The notes under the pieces are model-generated. The model saw only the letters and a program-made list of their open reading frames with translations, ran no database searches and had not been told where the DNA came from. A DNA stretch of 64,000 bases from Sphingomonas piscis (lineage in GTDB: Bacteria; Pseudomonadota; Alphaproteobacteria; Sphingomonadales; Sphingomonadaceae): assembly GCF_011300455.1 (NCBI RefSeq), contig NZ_CP049869.1, positions 372,001-436,000 on the forward strand, given 5' to 3'. Positions 27,704 to 36,010 of the stretch are shown here, piece after piece (within the stretch, counting starts at the first letter, position 1; each line of letters opens with the position of its first letter). Both the position numbers and the translations under genes were made by a program.

Positions 27704-28630
27704 ATGGCACAACATGGATATCTGGGCGACGGCTACGGCGTCCGCGGCGATCATGGCGACGACGATTTCTACCGCAACGACGACCGGGACTTCCGCGGGC
27801 AGGACCGCAACCGCGAACGTGACCGCAACTTCATGTTCGACGACCGCTCGCGCGGCAATCGCGACTTCGGCCGTGATCAGGACCGGGAGCGCATGAATCG
27901 GGATCGGGACCACGACCGCGGCTTCATGGATCGTGCTCGCGATACGGCGCGCAGCTGGTTGAGCGACGACGATCATGACGATCGTCAGCGCGGGTCACAG
28001 GGCGGCAGCGACTGGCGCGACCGTGACAACCAGAACCGCTTTACCCAGCAGGATCATGGTTGGACATCCAGCCACAACCGCGGCCAGAACCAGGACCGCG
28101 GCGACATGCGCCCCAGCATGGGCGGCTTCGGCAACCAGACCGGCTGGCAGAGCTTCGAGCAGAACCGCCAGCAGCAGCAGCGCCCGAGCGCCCATCCGGA
28201 CGACCATTATCGCAGCTGGCGCGACAAGCAGATGCAATCCCTCGACCGCGATTATGAAGACTATTGCCGCGAGCGTGAGCAGCAGTTCCACAGTGAGTTC
28301 GACAGCTGGCGTCAGAACCGCCAGCAGAACCGTGGCCAACAGTCGACGGGTCAAGGCGACCAAAGCCGTGACAATGACGAACTGCTGCTCGAGCGCAGCC
28401 GCATGGGCCAGCAGGGCGATGCCACCACGACCGGCACCAGCGGTCTCGCCCGGGGCGCCGGTGGCGATCCCAGCGCTTCGTCAGACGGCGGCGGTGCCGA
28501 AATCGGCGTCGGCAGCCAGCCGGGTCACGAACCCACCAGCGTCGGCTCGGGCTCCGAACTGGCCGGCGCTACCGGCTCGATGATCAACGAAACCGCCGGT
28601 GGTGCGAGCGGCCGCAAGAAGGGCCTGTAG
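27704..28630 (+). CDS. Intrinsically disordered Asp/Arg/Gln/Gly-rich protein
   Basis: A 308-residue, extremely hydrophilic protein. Residues 1-140 are dominated by D, R, N and G with repeated RDRD/DRDR pairs; residues 165-205 form the only ordered-looking part (HYRSWRDKQMQSLDRDYEDY, then SEFDSWRQNR); a Ser/Gly/Ala/Thr tail ends in GRKKGL. No signal or membrane segment is seen. I recognise the SWR-type central motif from sphingomonad hypothetical proteins but know no function; a hydrophilin-like stress role is only inference. AGGAGAGAGC precedes the ATG, and a strong terminator follows. Confidence 0.8.
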   Translation: MAQHGYLGDGYGVRGDHGDDDFYRNDDRDFRGQDRNRERDRNFMFDDRSRGNRDFGRDQDRERMNRDRDHDRGFMDRARDTARSWLSDDDHDDRQRGSQGGSDWRDRDNQNRFTQQDHGWTSSHNRGQNQDRGDMRPSMGGFGNQTGWQSFEQNRQQQQRPSAHPDDHYRSWRDKQMQSLDRDYEDYCREREQQFHSEFDSWRQNRQQNRGQQSTGQGDQSRDNDELLLERSRMGQQGDATTTGTSGLARGAGGDPSASSDGGGAEIGVGSQPGHEPTSVGSGSELAGATGSMINETAGGASGRKKGL

Positions 28631-28654
28631 TCCCCCGCAGGCGCTTCTAAACAA

Positions 28655-28689
28655 AAGGGCCGGAGGTCTCCCTCCGGCCCTTCTTTTTT
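28655..28689. terminator. Strong bidirectional terminator
   Basis: A perfect 12-bp stem AAGGGCCGGAGG / CCTCCGGCCCTT with loop TCTC, followed by CTTTTTT on the plus strand and by TTTTGTTT on the minus strand. It lies between the disordered protein and the convergent Bax-inhibitor gene. Confidence 0.92.
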
Positions 28690-28707
28690 GCGCCTTGCTG
28701 CGATGAA

Positions 28708-29442
28708 CTATTCGCGGTTGCCCATGAAGCTCAGCAGGAACTGGAACATGTTGATGAAGTCCAGGTAGAGCGTCAGCGCGCCGAGAATGGCGGTCTTGCC
28801 CATCATGTCGGTACCCTGGACGTAGGCGTAGGTGCTCTTGATCTTCTGCGTGTCGTAGGCGGTCAGACCAGCGAACAGCAGCACGCCAACGGCGCTGATC
28901 ACCATGCTAAGCGCATCCGAGCGAATGAAGATGTTCGCGATGGACACGACCAGCAGGCCCACGACGCCCATGATCAGGAAGGTGCCGAAGCCCGACAGAT
29001 CCTTCTTGGTGGTATAGCCCCAGACGCTGAGCGACAGGAATGCGACCGCAGTTGCGAAGAAGGTCTGCGCGATCGAGGTGCCGCTATAGATCAGCGGAAT
29101 GATCGACATGGACACGCCCATCACCGCGGCGAATGCCCAGAAGAAGGCCTGCATGCCTGCCGTGCTCATCTTGTGGGCGCGGAAGCCCATCACCATGACC
29201 ATGATCAGCGGCGCGAACAGCACGACCCAGCGGAGGATACCTCCGTTGAAGAAGATCTGCTGGGCGACGCCCGTCACCGCGAGGCCGAGCGCGACGATGC
29301 CGGTCAGCGCAACGCCCGACGCCATATAGTTGTAAACCGAAAGCATGTAGGACCGGAGGCCCGCATCGCGGGCGGCGCGCGGAACGCCAACCGTGACGGC
29401 TGGGTTCACGCCGGCTGTGCGCGGGTCGAACTGGTTCTGCAT
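28708..29442 (-). CDS. Bax inhibitor-1/YccA family membrane protein
   Basis: A 244-residue protein with seven hydrophobic segments typical of the TMBIM/BI-1 family, a pH-sensitive calcium-leak or FtsH-associated inner-membrane family. The family-typical GLTAYDTQKIKSTY (Asp near residue 200) is followed by LYLDFINMFQFLLSFMGNRE at the very C-terminus. A cytosolic N-tail begins MQNQFDPRTAGVNPAVT. GAGGAGATG precedes the start. Confidence 0.93.
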   Translation of the reverse strand: MQNQFDPRTAGVNPAVTVGVPRAARDAGLRSYMLSVYNYMASGVALTGIVALGLAVTGVAQQIFFNGGILRWVVLFAPLIMVMVMGFRAHKMSTAGMQAFFWAFAAVMGVSMSIIPLIYSGTSIAQTFFATAVAFLSLSVWGYTTKKDLSGFGTFLIMGVVGLLVVSIANIFIRSDALSMVISAVGVLLFAGLTAYDTQKIKSTYAYVQGTDMMGKTAILGALTLYLDFINMFQFLLSFMGNRE

Positions 29443-29551
29443 TTCATCTCCTCTGTGCGGGCAAGGGGCCCGTCACGTGAACAATATATCATAGGTCTGC
29501 CGGTTCCTTTCAAGCGAAACCGGACATGCCCATGTGTCGGCCTGTCGATTT

Positions 29552-31027
29552 TCACGCGAAGGGGTGGCGGAGGCGCTTCAGTCGTCCCAGCAGACCTGGC
29601 TTCTTCGCCGTATCGAAATACTCACCGGCCTTTTCGGGATCGAGCATTTCGGTCTCGGCAATCTCCGCCTCGAGGGCGCTTAGTTCCTTCATTTCCAGCG
29701 GCCGAAGCGTGCGGCCCTTGCCGCGCATCCGCTCGACGCAGGCGATCAGCGAACCGCCGTCGTTCAGCAACGCTTCGATGGCGGATGCCTCCTTGCCCAG
29801 ATGTTCGCCAAGCAAGTCGCACAGGATCGCGTGAATTTGCGGTGAAATGCCCTTGCCCGCATTTCCATCCGCATCGATCAGCAGGTCGCACTCGCTGTCG
29901 AGCCCCATAGATCGATTGTTGATGTTCGCCGACCCGACCCGGATCATCCGGTCGTCGACGATACCGATCTTGGAATGAACGTAGATGTCCTCGCCGCCTT
30001 CCGTCACCGGCGTGTAGATTCGGAAGCGGTCGTGTCGATCGAGGTCCTGCAATGTGCGGGTGACCTTGGTTCGTGCCGGCCGCATCACCTCATCTTCCAT
30101 GAAGCCTTCGACCTTGTTCGGGTTGACGACCACGAACTCGGGCCCGTCTTTCTCTTTCAGCCGCTTGCCGATCGCTTCCGCCACCACGCGTGAGGCGAAA
30201 TATTGGTTCTCGAAATAAACATACCGCTTCGCCGCAGCGATCATGTCAAGGTACAGGGCCTCGATCTCCCGCACTTCGGGAAATTGCTTGAACTCGCCGC
30301 GGGTGCGCGCAACGGCGACGTCGACCTTTTGAAACTGCGGCTCGAGTTCCGGGGGCCACGAGTCACCCTCGGCCGTCGGGGGCTCGATCGGCTTGCCCCC
30401 GGCCCTTGCCCAACGCTCACGCGCCAGGTCGCCCAGCGCCTTTGCAGCAGCGCCATCCACCGCCATGGTCGCATCGTGCCACGGCCCGTACCGCCGCCCC
30501 GTGGTCGGGCGCTTGCGGCCCTCGTCATCGTCCCGGTGCGCGCGGGTGTCCCAGCGCGTCGCGGTCATGTCGATCCCGCCGCAGAATGCGAGATTGTCGT
30601 CGATCACCACGATCTTCTGGTGATGGCTCGCCCCGGTCGGATGGGCGGCGTCCAGCTTGAACGTGATCCCCTTTGTCCGCACCCAGTTGATCAGGCGGAA
30701 CACGGTGGTTCCACGGGCAAGCAGCTTGGTGGCGCCCAAATCCCATCGAAGAACGTAGATGCACAGGTCCGGCCGGCACTTGGCAAGAAACGAAATGAAG
30801 GAGCCCAGCGTCGCCGGCGCCTCATCGTCCGCATCGTCGAGCTCGATCCGCGTGTCGAAGTCCCAGCCAATCAGCAGGATCTGCTTTTTCGCCTGCAGCA
30901 TCGCCTTGCGGACGTGGTGGAAATAATCGGCGGCATCCACGACCAGCGCAGCTCGTTCCGCACGCTCGACGCGCCAGCAGTTTCGCCCGGGATGAAGAAG
31001 CGGCGATGACTTTACCCGGCGTGTCAC
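29552..31027 (-). CDS. Phospholipase D family protein
   Basis: A 491-residue protein with two HKD half-sites: HHQKIVVIDD near residue 136 and VHSKIGIVDD near residue 350, the second followed by GSANINNRSMGLDSE. It should hydrolyse or transphosphatidylate phospholipids such as phosphatidylcholine. No signal peptide is evident, suggesting the inner leaflet or cytosol. The start is GTG 31027; the Shine-Dalgarno is weak. It is divergent by about 90 nt from a phosphatidylcholine synthase, an intriguing substrate-level link. Confidence 0.92.
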   Translation of the reverse strand: MTRRVKSSPLLHPGRNCWRVERAERAALVVDAADYFHHVRKAMLQAKKQILLIGWDFDTRIELDDADDEAPATLGSFISFLAKCRPDLCIYVLRWDLGATKLLARGTTVFRLINWVRTKGITFKLDAAHPTGASHHQKIVVIDDNLAFCGGIDMTATRWDTRAHRDDDEGRKRPTTGRRYGPWHDATMAVDGAAAKALGDLARERWARAGGKPIEPPTAEGDSWPPELEPQFQKVDVAVARTRGEFKQFPEVREIEALYLDMIAAAKRYVYFENQYFASRVVAEAIGKRLKEKDGPEFVVVNPNKVEGFMEDEVMRPARTKVTRTLQDLDRHDRFRIYTPVTEGGEDIYVHSKIGIVDDRMIRVGSANINNRSMGLDSECDLLIDADGNAGKGISPQIHAILCDLLGEHLGKEASAIEALLNDGGSLIACVERMRGKGRTLRPLEMKELSALEAEIAETEMLDPEKAGEYFDTAKKPGLLGRLKRLRHPFA

Positions 31028-31118
31028 AACGCCCGCTTAAACCACGGCGGCGGGCGGTGCTACCATCCAAGTTGCATGGCAAGGAACAGGGGCCGCGAAC
31101 CGTTGGTTGCCCTGTTCG

Positions 31119-31868
31119 ATGCCGCCGGACACGCCATTCTCCGCCTCGACACCCGCCACGGCGGCGCAGCGGGCGCTCGCCTGGAGCGTTCACTTGTTCT
31201 CGGCGAGCGGTGCGATCCTTGCGCTGCTGGCGTTGCTCGCCGTCGAGCAGAAGCAATGGTCTTTGGCTCTGTTGTGGCTGCTGGTAGCGCTGGTGGTCGA
31301 CGGGGTCGATGGGTCGTTCGCCCGCCTGGCACGGGTGAAGGAACGCGCGGGCCGGGTCGACGGCGACACGTTGGACCTCGTGATCGACTTCCTGACCTAC
31401 GTCTTCGTCCCCACCCTTTTCCTGTGGCACGCCGGCATGTTCCCCGATGGCTGGGCGCTCTGGCTGTCGGCCGCCATCCTCCTCTCCTCGCTCTACCTAT
31501 TCGCCCGCACCGACATGAAAACGGAGGACGGCTATTTCCGGGGCTTTCCGTCGCTCTGGAACCTCGTCGTCTTCTACCTTTTCGTGCTTGGCGCCGGCCA
31601 TACAGCCGTAGCGCTTACCGTCCTGCTCTGCGCGGTGTTGACCTTCGCCCCCATCCATTTCGTCCACCCATTCCGGGTTCGCCAGTTCGGCATCTGGCTG
31701 CCGCTCCTTGCCATTCTCTGGACTGCAACAACTGCCTTGCTGCTGATCCCCAACCTGACGGACGGCGTGCGCAGCATCGCCGCATCCGCCTCGATTGCAG
31801 CCGCGGTCATCCTCCTTGCGCTCGGGCTCCTTCGCACGTTCGGCCTGGTCGGTTCGGCGCGGGCTTGA
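31119..31868 (+). CDS. pcs: Phosphatidylcholine synthase (CDP-alcohol phosphatidyltransferase)
   Basis: A protein of about 249 residues with around eight membrane segments and the bacterial Pcs signature: DGSFAR, then 12 residues, then GDTLDLVID, i.e. the DGX2ARX12GX3DX3D variant that distinguishes Pcs from other CDP-alcohol enzymes. LHP-type FVHPFRV and KTEDGYFRGFPSLWN are also Pcs-like. It condenses choline with CDP-diacylglycerol in the inner membrane. ATG 31119 is used; TTG 31107 is in frame, and neither has a clear ribosome-binding site. Confidence 0.9.
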   Translation: MPPDTPFSASTPATAAQRALAWSVHLFSASGAILALLALLAVEQKQWSLALLWLLVALVVDGVDGSFARLARVKERAGRVDGDTLDLVIDFLTYVFVPTLFLWHAGMFPDGWALWLSAAILLSSLYLFARTDMKTEDGYFRGFPSLWNLVVFYLFVLGAGHTAVALTVLLCAVLTFAPIHFVHPFRVRQFGIWLPLLAILWTATTALLLIPNLTDGVRSIAASASIAAAVILLALGLLRTFGLVGSARA

Positions 31869-31951
31869 TTTCGTTTGCCTCCCGCCTAACATAAACGGCG
31901 CGGACCGGGCCCCTCTGGCGGCCGTCTCTACGACGACCGTGATGTCGGACC

Positions 31952-31970
31952 GCATCGGATGATCCGATGC
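31952..31970. promoter_or_regulatory. Perfect inverted repeat upstream of the DUF465 gene
   Basis: GCATCGGAT and ATCCGATGC, 9 bp each, are separated by one base. This 19-bp symmetric site lies about 80 nt upstream of the DUF465 start and looks like a homodimeric repressor operator. No cognate regulator is adjacent. Confidence 0.4.
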
Positions 31971-32051
31971 GCGTTGGACAGGGCAAATCCCTCCCCCAAG
32001 CAGCAGCGGATCCTCCGATCAGACCATTGTTCTGACTTGAGAGGAAATGAC

Positions 32052-32225
32052 ATGAACCCGCGTTTGTACCGCCTGCTGGAGAAGCATCAGCGCATTGACG
32101 AGCAGCTTCGTATGGAGCAGCGGCGCACCTTTCCCGACTGGGTGGCACTGCTTCGCCTCAAGCGGACGAAGCTCCGGATCAAGGACGTGATCCATCGCTT
32201 CACCCGCCGCGCCGCACAGGCGTAG
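32052..32225 (+). CDS. YdcH-like DUF465 small protein
   Basis: A 57-residue helical-hairpin protein of the DUF465/YdcH family: LYRLLEKHQRIDEQLRMEQ then LLRLKRTKLRIKDVIHRF, the family's characteristic two helices. The function is unknown. GAGGAAATGAC precedes ATG 32052; in-frame upstream codons have no family similarity and cover an inverted repeat. Confidence 0.85.
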   Translation: MNPRLYRLLEKHQRIDEQLRMEQRRTFPDWVALLRLKRTKLRIKDVIHRFTRRAAQA

Positions 32226-32233
32226 CCTGCTCT

Positions 32234-32261
32234 CGTCGCCCCCGCCTCAGCGGGGGCGACG
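32234..32261. terminator. GC-rich hairpin between convergent genes
   Basis: CGTCGCCCCCGC / GCGGGGGCGACG form a perfect 12-bp stem around CTCA between convergent DUF465 and GH9 genes. There is no U-tract; similar GTCGCCCCCGC hairpins are common dispersed intergenic elements in sphingomonads, so it may be a repeat acting as a transcription or mRNA-decay barrier. Confidence 0.6.
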
Positions 32262-32269
32262 ATCCCCTA

Positions 32270-34792
32270 TCACTGCCCGCGCTTTTCCTTCAGCAGGTCC
32301 ATCGCCGAATGAACGAGGTGGACGTAGTTCGGGCTCATCGGCACGACATATTCATTCTGTCCCCAGAAGAAGGGCCAGTCCTCGCTATTCTCCGCAAGGT
32401 CAGGCTTGATGATCAGAGCCCCGGGAACGACGCCTCCAGCGATATAGCTGAAGTCCGCCCGGTTGCTTCCGTACGCCACTTCCTTTGACCTCGTGCCGAC
32501 CGCCGAGACGAACGACAGGTCCGATCCCGGGTGAGTCCCGTGCAGATAGTCCAAGGCCGTAAAGGCCAGGCTGCCGTCGGAAAGATCCGGAAACGCCTTG
32601 TGGATCATATAATCCATCATGCCGGCCTGCATGATCTGCCCGTTGCCGGCCCAACCGCCCTCGCCGATCGGAACACCGAAGGGGTTCGGACGCGGGAAGC
32701 TCTTGGCATAATTCGCCTTCCACGCCGCCGCCGAGGTGCGCACGGCTGAACCGAAGGTCGGCGGCATGAAGGGCAAGGCGCGGATTGCATCGTCGAGGAC
32801 GAAGCCGGTCCGTGCGCCCACCTCCGTCCACAGCCGCTGCACCGCCGCGGCATATTGCGGCTCCTTGGTCGCGATCAGCAATTCCACGGCCGCCCCGAAC
32901 TGCTCGGCGACCAAAGGACCGCCGGTCGTATTGCCGTGGCTGAAAGTGAAGGGCGGGTGGCTTTGCTCTTCCGCCCAGATCTTCCGCGCCAGCTGCAGGC
33001 TGCGCCCGGCAAGCGCCGGATTGAGCGGCGCCAGGACCCGCCCCGCCGCCGCAAGCGCAGCTGCGGAACCATAGTTCAACGCTGACGACCGGCTGGTGAA
33101 GACCCACCGATCGTCCGGCGTGCCGCTGCGGTTGCCGCGCTCCTCACCGACCTTCAGCGACGGGTCGTAGATCTTGCCGTCGGTCTTGCTCGCTGCGTCG
33201 CCAAGATGGGTGTACTGCGCCACGTCCGGCTCGACGATGCCGTGGATCGCGAAGCCCACCGCATCCTGCTGCGCCACCAATTGCAGGACGCCATGCTCGA
33301 TCTGCTGCAGATAGTCCGGCTTGCCGTCCGGCACGTGGATCTCGACCTTGCGGAGCTGCTGGTCGATCAGGGTCGTGTCCCGCTCCGGCCGGAACCTTTC
33401 ATAAGTGTCCACCAGCTGGCGGATCACCGCATATTGGGTCTGCGTGCGCTGGTCGAAGTCGCCCGCATCCAGCCAGCCGCCGACGGTCAATCCCGGGATA
33501 TGCTCGCCCGGCTTGAACTTCGTGTCGGTGGTCGGCCCCTGCCGATAGAGGTCGATATGTTCGTGGTTCACCGGCGCCTGCCGAGCATCGTCCCGATGGG
33601 CATCGCCATGCCAAACGCGATAGGCTTCGTTCACCGCCACATGGTCCATCTGCACGGGCAGGTAGACGTCGCTGCTCGGATGCCAGGCGTCCGCATAGAT
33701 GTCGGGCGCAATCCGGAAGCTCGCCGTCTTCACCGGCCCAAGCTCCAGCCGGTAAAGGCCGGGCTGCTTCACATTGCTGAAGTCGAACGTCGAATAGTTA
33801 TAGCGAAGGTACTTGCCCCAGGGCTTGGCCGCGCCGCTGCTCACCACCCGCGTGCTTCCGTCGGCGCCGATCCGCACCAGCCGCACGGTGCTGCCGCTCG
33901 TGTCGTTGGGGTCGCGCTCGACAACCGCGACCTTCTTCTGCTCGGGCGCATAGCCGAGCTGGCTGTGGCCGATCACCGGCTCCCGAACCCAGCCGGGAAC
34001 GCTGTTCGCCTCCACCGTCCACTCGACCACCTTGCCGGTCCGCCCCTCGGGCAGGAGGCTGCGGACCACGAACCAGCCATTGTCGGCCTGATTGCGCCCA
34101 TCATAGAGGTGAACGCCATTGGCGGACTTGATCGTGATCCGACGGGCGGGATCTTCCGGCGCAAGCACCAGGCTGTTCCCGCTCGCCAACGGCAGCGGCT
34201 CTGCCCCGGCACCCACATCGCGCCCGCTCGACGGCAGTCGCTCTCCGCCCGCAACCATCGTGGAGGCGGGGTGAAGCGGAATGCCCTGCGCCTCGCCGTC
34301 CATCACGAAGCTCTTGTGGAAGAAGGCGCTCGGCTTGAATTCAAGGTTGAAGCCCGCCTTGCCCGCAAGCGTTGCCGGTAGCGGCTGATCGAGGATTACG
34401 GAGACGGCAAACTGCCTGCCGCGCGGCTCGCTGTGGATGCGGTATCGGAACTTGTGCTCGGGATATTCCAGAAGCACGTCCACCGCGCCGGTCCGCGGAT
34501 CGACCTTGCGCTCGACCATCCGGCCGATCGGGTCCCACTGCCCCGGCGTCGCGGACAGACGCACGTCGCCGTTGGTGGCGACACGGTTGCCCTGCTGGAC
34601 GATCTCGACGCCGCTGATCTTGGCGTCGGCGAACAGCCCGTCATACCAGTTGGTAAAGGTGAAATAGTCGACCCCGCGGGTCCCGACATAACCTGCCTTG
34701 TTGGCGGTCAGGGTCTGCGCGCCCGCCGGAACGGCGGTGAAGGCGGTGGCGGAAAGCAGGGCACAGGCACCCCAAAGGCGCGTCTTGACCAT
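32270..34792 (-). CDS. Glycoside hydrolase family 9 cellulase
   Basis: An 840-residue exported endoglucanase or beta-glucosidase-like GH9 enzyme. A signal peptide (cleavage near VPAGAQ) is followed by a long sphingomonad-type N-terminal region, a CelD_N Ig-like domain (REPVIGHSQLGYAPEQKKVA) and the (alpha/alpha)6 barrel with GGWLDAGDFD near residue 440 (nucleophile-base Asp pair) and ENSEDW near residue 800 (acid Glu). The C-terminal part with GSDLSFVSAVG in place of the usual substrate-binding VTGxG is characteristic. A LacI-type box lies about 40 nt upstream, so sugar induction is likely. Confidence 0.88.
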   Translation of the reverse strand: MVKTRLWGACALLSATAFTAVPAGAQTLTANKAGYVGTRGVDYFTFTNWYDGLFADAKISGVEIVQQGNRVATNGDVRLSATPGQWDPIGRMVERKVDPRTGAVDVLLEYPEHKFRYRIHSEPRGRQFAVSVILDQPLPATLAGKAGFNLEFKPSAFFHKSFVMDGEAQGIPLHPASTMVAGGERLPSSGRDVGAGAEPLPLASGNSLVLAPEDPARRITIKSANGVHLYDGRNQADNGWFVVRSLLPEGRTGKVVEWTVEANSVPGWVREPVIGHSQLGYAPEQKKVAVVERDPNDTSGSTVRLVRIGADGSTRVVSSGAAKPWGKYLRYNYSTFDFSNVKQPGLYRLELGPVKTASFRIAPDIYADAWHPSSDVYLPVQMDHVAVNEAYRVWHGDAHRDDARQAPVNHEHIDLYRQGPTTDTKFKPGEHIPGLTVGGWLDAGDFDQRTQTQYAVIRQLVDTYERFRPERDTTLIDQQLRKVEIHVPDGKPDYLQQIEHGVLQLVAQQDAVGFAIHGIVEPDVAQYTHLGDAASKTDGKIYDPSLKVGEERGNRSGTPDDRWVFTSRSSALNYGSAAALAAAGRVLAPLNPALAGRSLQLARKIWAEEQSHPPFTFSHGNTTGGPLVAEQFGAAVELLIATKEPQYAAAVQRLWTEVGARTGFVLDDAIRALPFMPPTFGSAVRTSAAAWKANYAKSFPRPNPFGVPIGEGGWAGNGQIMQAGMMDYMIHKAFPDLSDGSLAFTALDYLHGTHPGSDLSFVSAVGTRSKEVAYGSNRADFSYIAGGVVPGALIIKPDLAENSEDWPFFWGQNEYVVPMSPNYVHLVHSAMDLLKEKRGQ

Positions 34793-34832
34793 GGTAGGCT
34801 TCTCTCCCGGATTCGCCGTCTCGAGCGGCTTA

Positions 34833-34846
34833 TGTGAGCGCTAACA
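34833..34846. promoter_or_regulatory. Putative LacI-family operator upstream of GH9 gene
   Basis: Within ATGTGAGCGCTAACAT the two halves ATGTGAGC and GCTAACAT are palindromic except for one base, matching the AGCGCT core of LacI-family operators. It lies 41 nt upstream of the GH9 start codon and resembles the box before the TonB receptor at 20956. Confidence 0.65.
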
Positions 34847-34874
34847 TGCGCATCGGGAGGTTGGAAGAACGGCC

Positions 34875-34921
34875 GTAAAAAGATTGGCGGCCTGCCAGTC
34901 CAATGGGTCTGGCAGGCCGCC
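34875..34921 (-). terminator. Rho-independent terminator of the leishmanolysin-like gene
   Basis: GGCGGCCTGCCAG (34886-34898) pairs perfectly with CTGGCAGGCCGCC (34909-34921). On the minus strand the stem is followed by AATCTTTTTAC, a usable U-tract, 7 nt after the protease stop codon. Confidence 0.9.
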
Positions 34922-34928
34922 GATCTAG

Positions 34929-35828
34929 CTAAACGAGCTGGTATCCTTGCTCGGCAAACGCCAGGTAATCGGTCCGCAACGTGTAGCCGAGATCCTTGAA
35001 CGCGGCGACGCTCATCTCCGAGAAATAATTGTTCCCGTCGTTGATGTAGCCGGTCATCAGCTCGTTGTTGTACAATTCCTCATCCCAGTGAGACCCGGCC
35101 GTGCCGGCGCCGCCATCCTGCTCCACCTGGATGGACCCGGTGCCGCCGAGCCGGTGAAAGGCATCGTTGGCTGCAGCGCCGGTATAGTTGCCGTTGCTGA
35201 CGAGCCCGAGCCGGTCCCAGATCGATCCGAAGCCGAGGCTGTGCGACATCTCGTGAAGCACCACTTCGGAGAAGACCGACACGCCCATGTCCGTCACGTC
35301 GGCGATGTCGAACTGCATCTGCGCGGTTGCCGGCAGGTTGCTGCCGGTGCGGACGGAGGTCGGACCTGCTTGTCCCAGCACATTGCCGACACCGTCGATG
35401 GCGCCGAGTTCGGCGGAGATGGTGATGTCGTCCACCGTGGTGGTCTTCCCCTTGCTGCGGACCGACACGTTCGGCAGGTCGCCCGCGATGAAGGAAGTCA
35501 GATAGTTCGCCGCCTGGACGAACACATCGTGCAATTCCTGGGTCCACGTCCCGTTGAACGAGATGGTAATGTTGTAGCCAGATCCGTCTGCCGAGCCGCT
35601 GGTGTAAGGAGCAAAGGTCGAGCCGGTCCCGCCGCCGCCGCCGCCACCACCGCCGCCTTTCGCGTGGCCGACATCATGGGTGTGGATGATATGCGTCAGG
35701 TCGACGCCATGCACCTTGTCGGTGGATTCCGGAAGGTCGACACGAAGGTCGAGCCCACGCGAATGACCGAATGCGGAATTGCCGGGGCTGTAAGAAGCTT
35801 CGTCAACCTTGGGTGGAGAGTAACCCAT
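34929..35828 (-). CDS. Leishmanolysin-like (M8-type) metalloprotease
   Basis: A 299-residue zinc protease. The HExxHxxGF site reads LHEMSHSLGFGSIW (H192, E193, H196), with a downstream SHWDEELYNNELMTGYI supplying the third His and the Met-turn. No signal peptide is present; the N-terminal 55 residues contain His/Asp-rich stretches followed by ten consecutive glycines (58-67). The absence of a Sec signal suggests type I secretion or a cytosolic role. GGAGGCAAGTGA precedes the ATG. An alternative reading as another metzincin is possible, but the Met-turn pattern favours M8. Confidence 0.8.
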   Translation of the reverse strand: MGYSPPKVDEASYSPGNSAFGHSRGLDLRVDLPESTDKVHGVDLTHIIHTHDVGHAKGGGGGGGGGGTGSTFAPYTSGSADGSGYNITISFNGTWTQELHDVFVQAANYLTSFIAGDLPNVSVRSKGKTTTVDDITISAELGAIDGVGNVLGQAGPTSVRTGSNLPATAQMQFDIADVTDMGVSVFSEVVLHEMSHSLGFGSIWDRLGLVSNGNYTGAAANDAFHRLGGTGSIQVEQDGGAGTAGSHWDEELYNNELMTGYINDGNNYFSEMSVAAFKDLGYTLRTDYLAFAEQGYQLV

Positions 35829-35969
35829 TCACTTGCCTCCCTGTGCGCGGTCCTGCCGACGGCGCGAAGAAGGAAGCTTAACGGAATGAAAGCTTCTGGC
35901 AAGTAACTGATTTTACGGTTATTTTCCTGGTCTTCAGCCTATGTTGAACCAGAATTTATACGTCCGATT

Positions 35970-36004
35970 AGCTTACCGCCGGGCCGAATGCCCGGCGGTA
36001 AGCT
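35970..36004. terminator. Long perfect hairpin downstream of carboxylesterase
   Basis: AGCTTACCGCCGGGC pairs over 15 bp with GCCCGGCGGTAAGCT, loop 5 nt, beginning 7 nt after the minus-strand carboxylesterase stop. The U-tract is poor, but the stem is strong enough to act as terminator or mRNA-end protector. The remaining gap to 35828 is AT-rich and should hold the protease promoter. Confidence 0.7.
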
Positions 36005-36010
36005 GCTATC

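Noticed and set aside
33206..34381. 391-codon plus-strand frame inside the GH9 gene
   Set aside because: Shadow of the GH9 coding strand; no start signal and no family resemblance.
35635..35665. Microsatellite-like GCC/ACC tract
   Set aside because: It encodes the Gly10 linker of the M8-type protease in frame; noted as a slippage risk but not a separate element.
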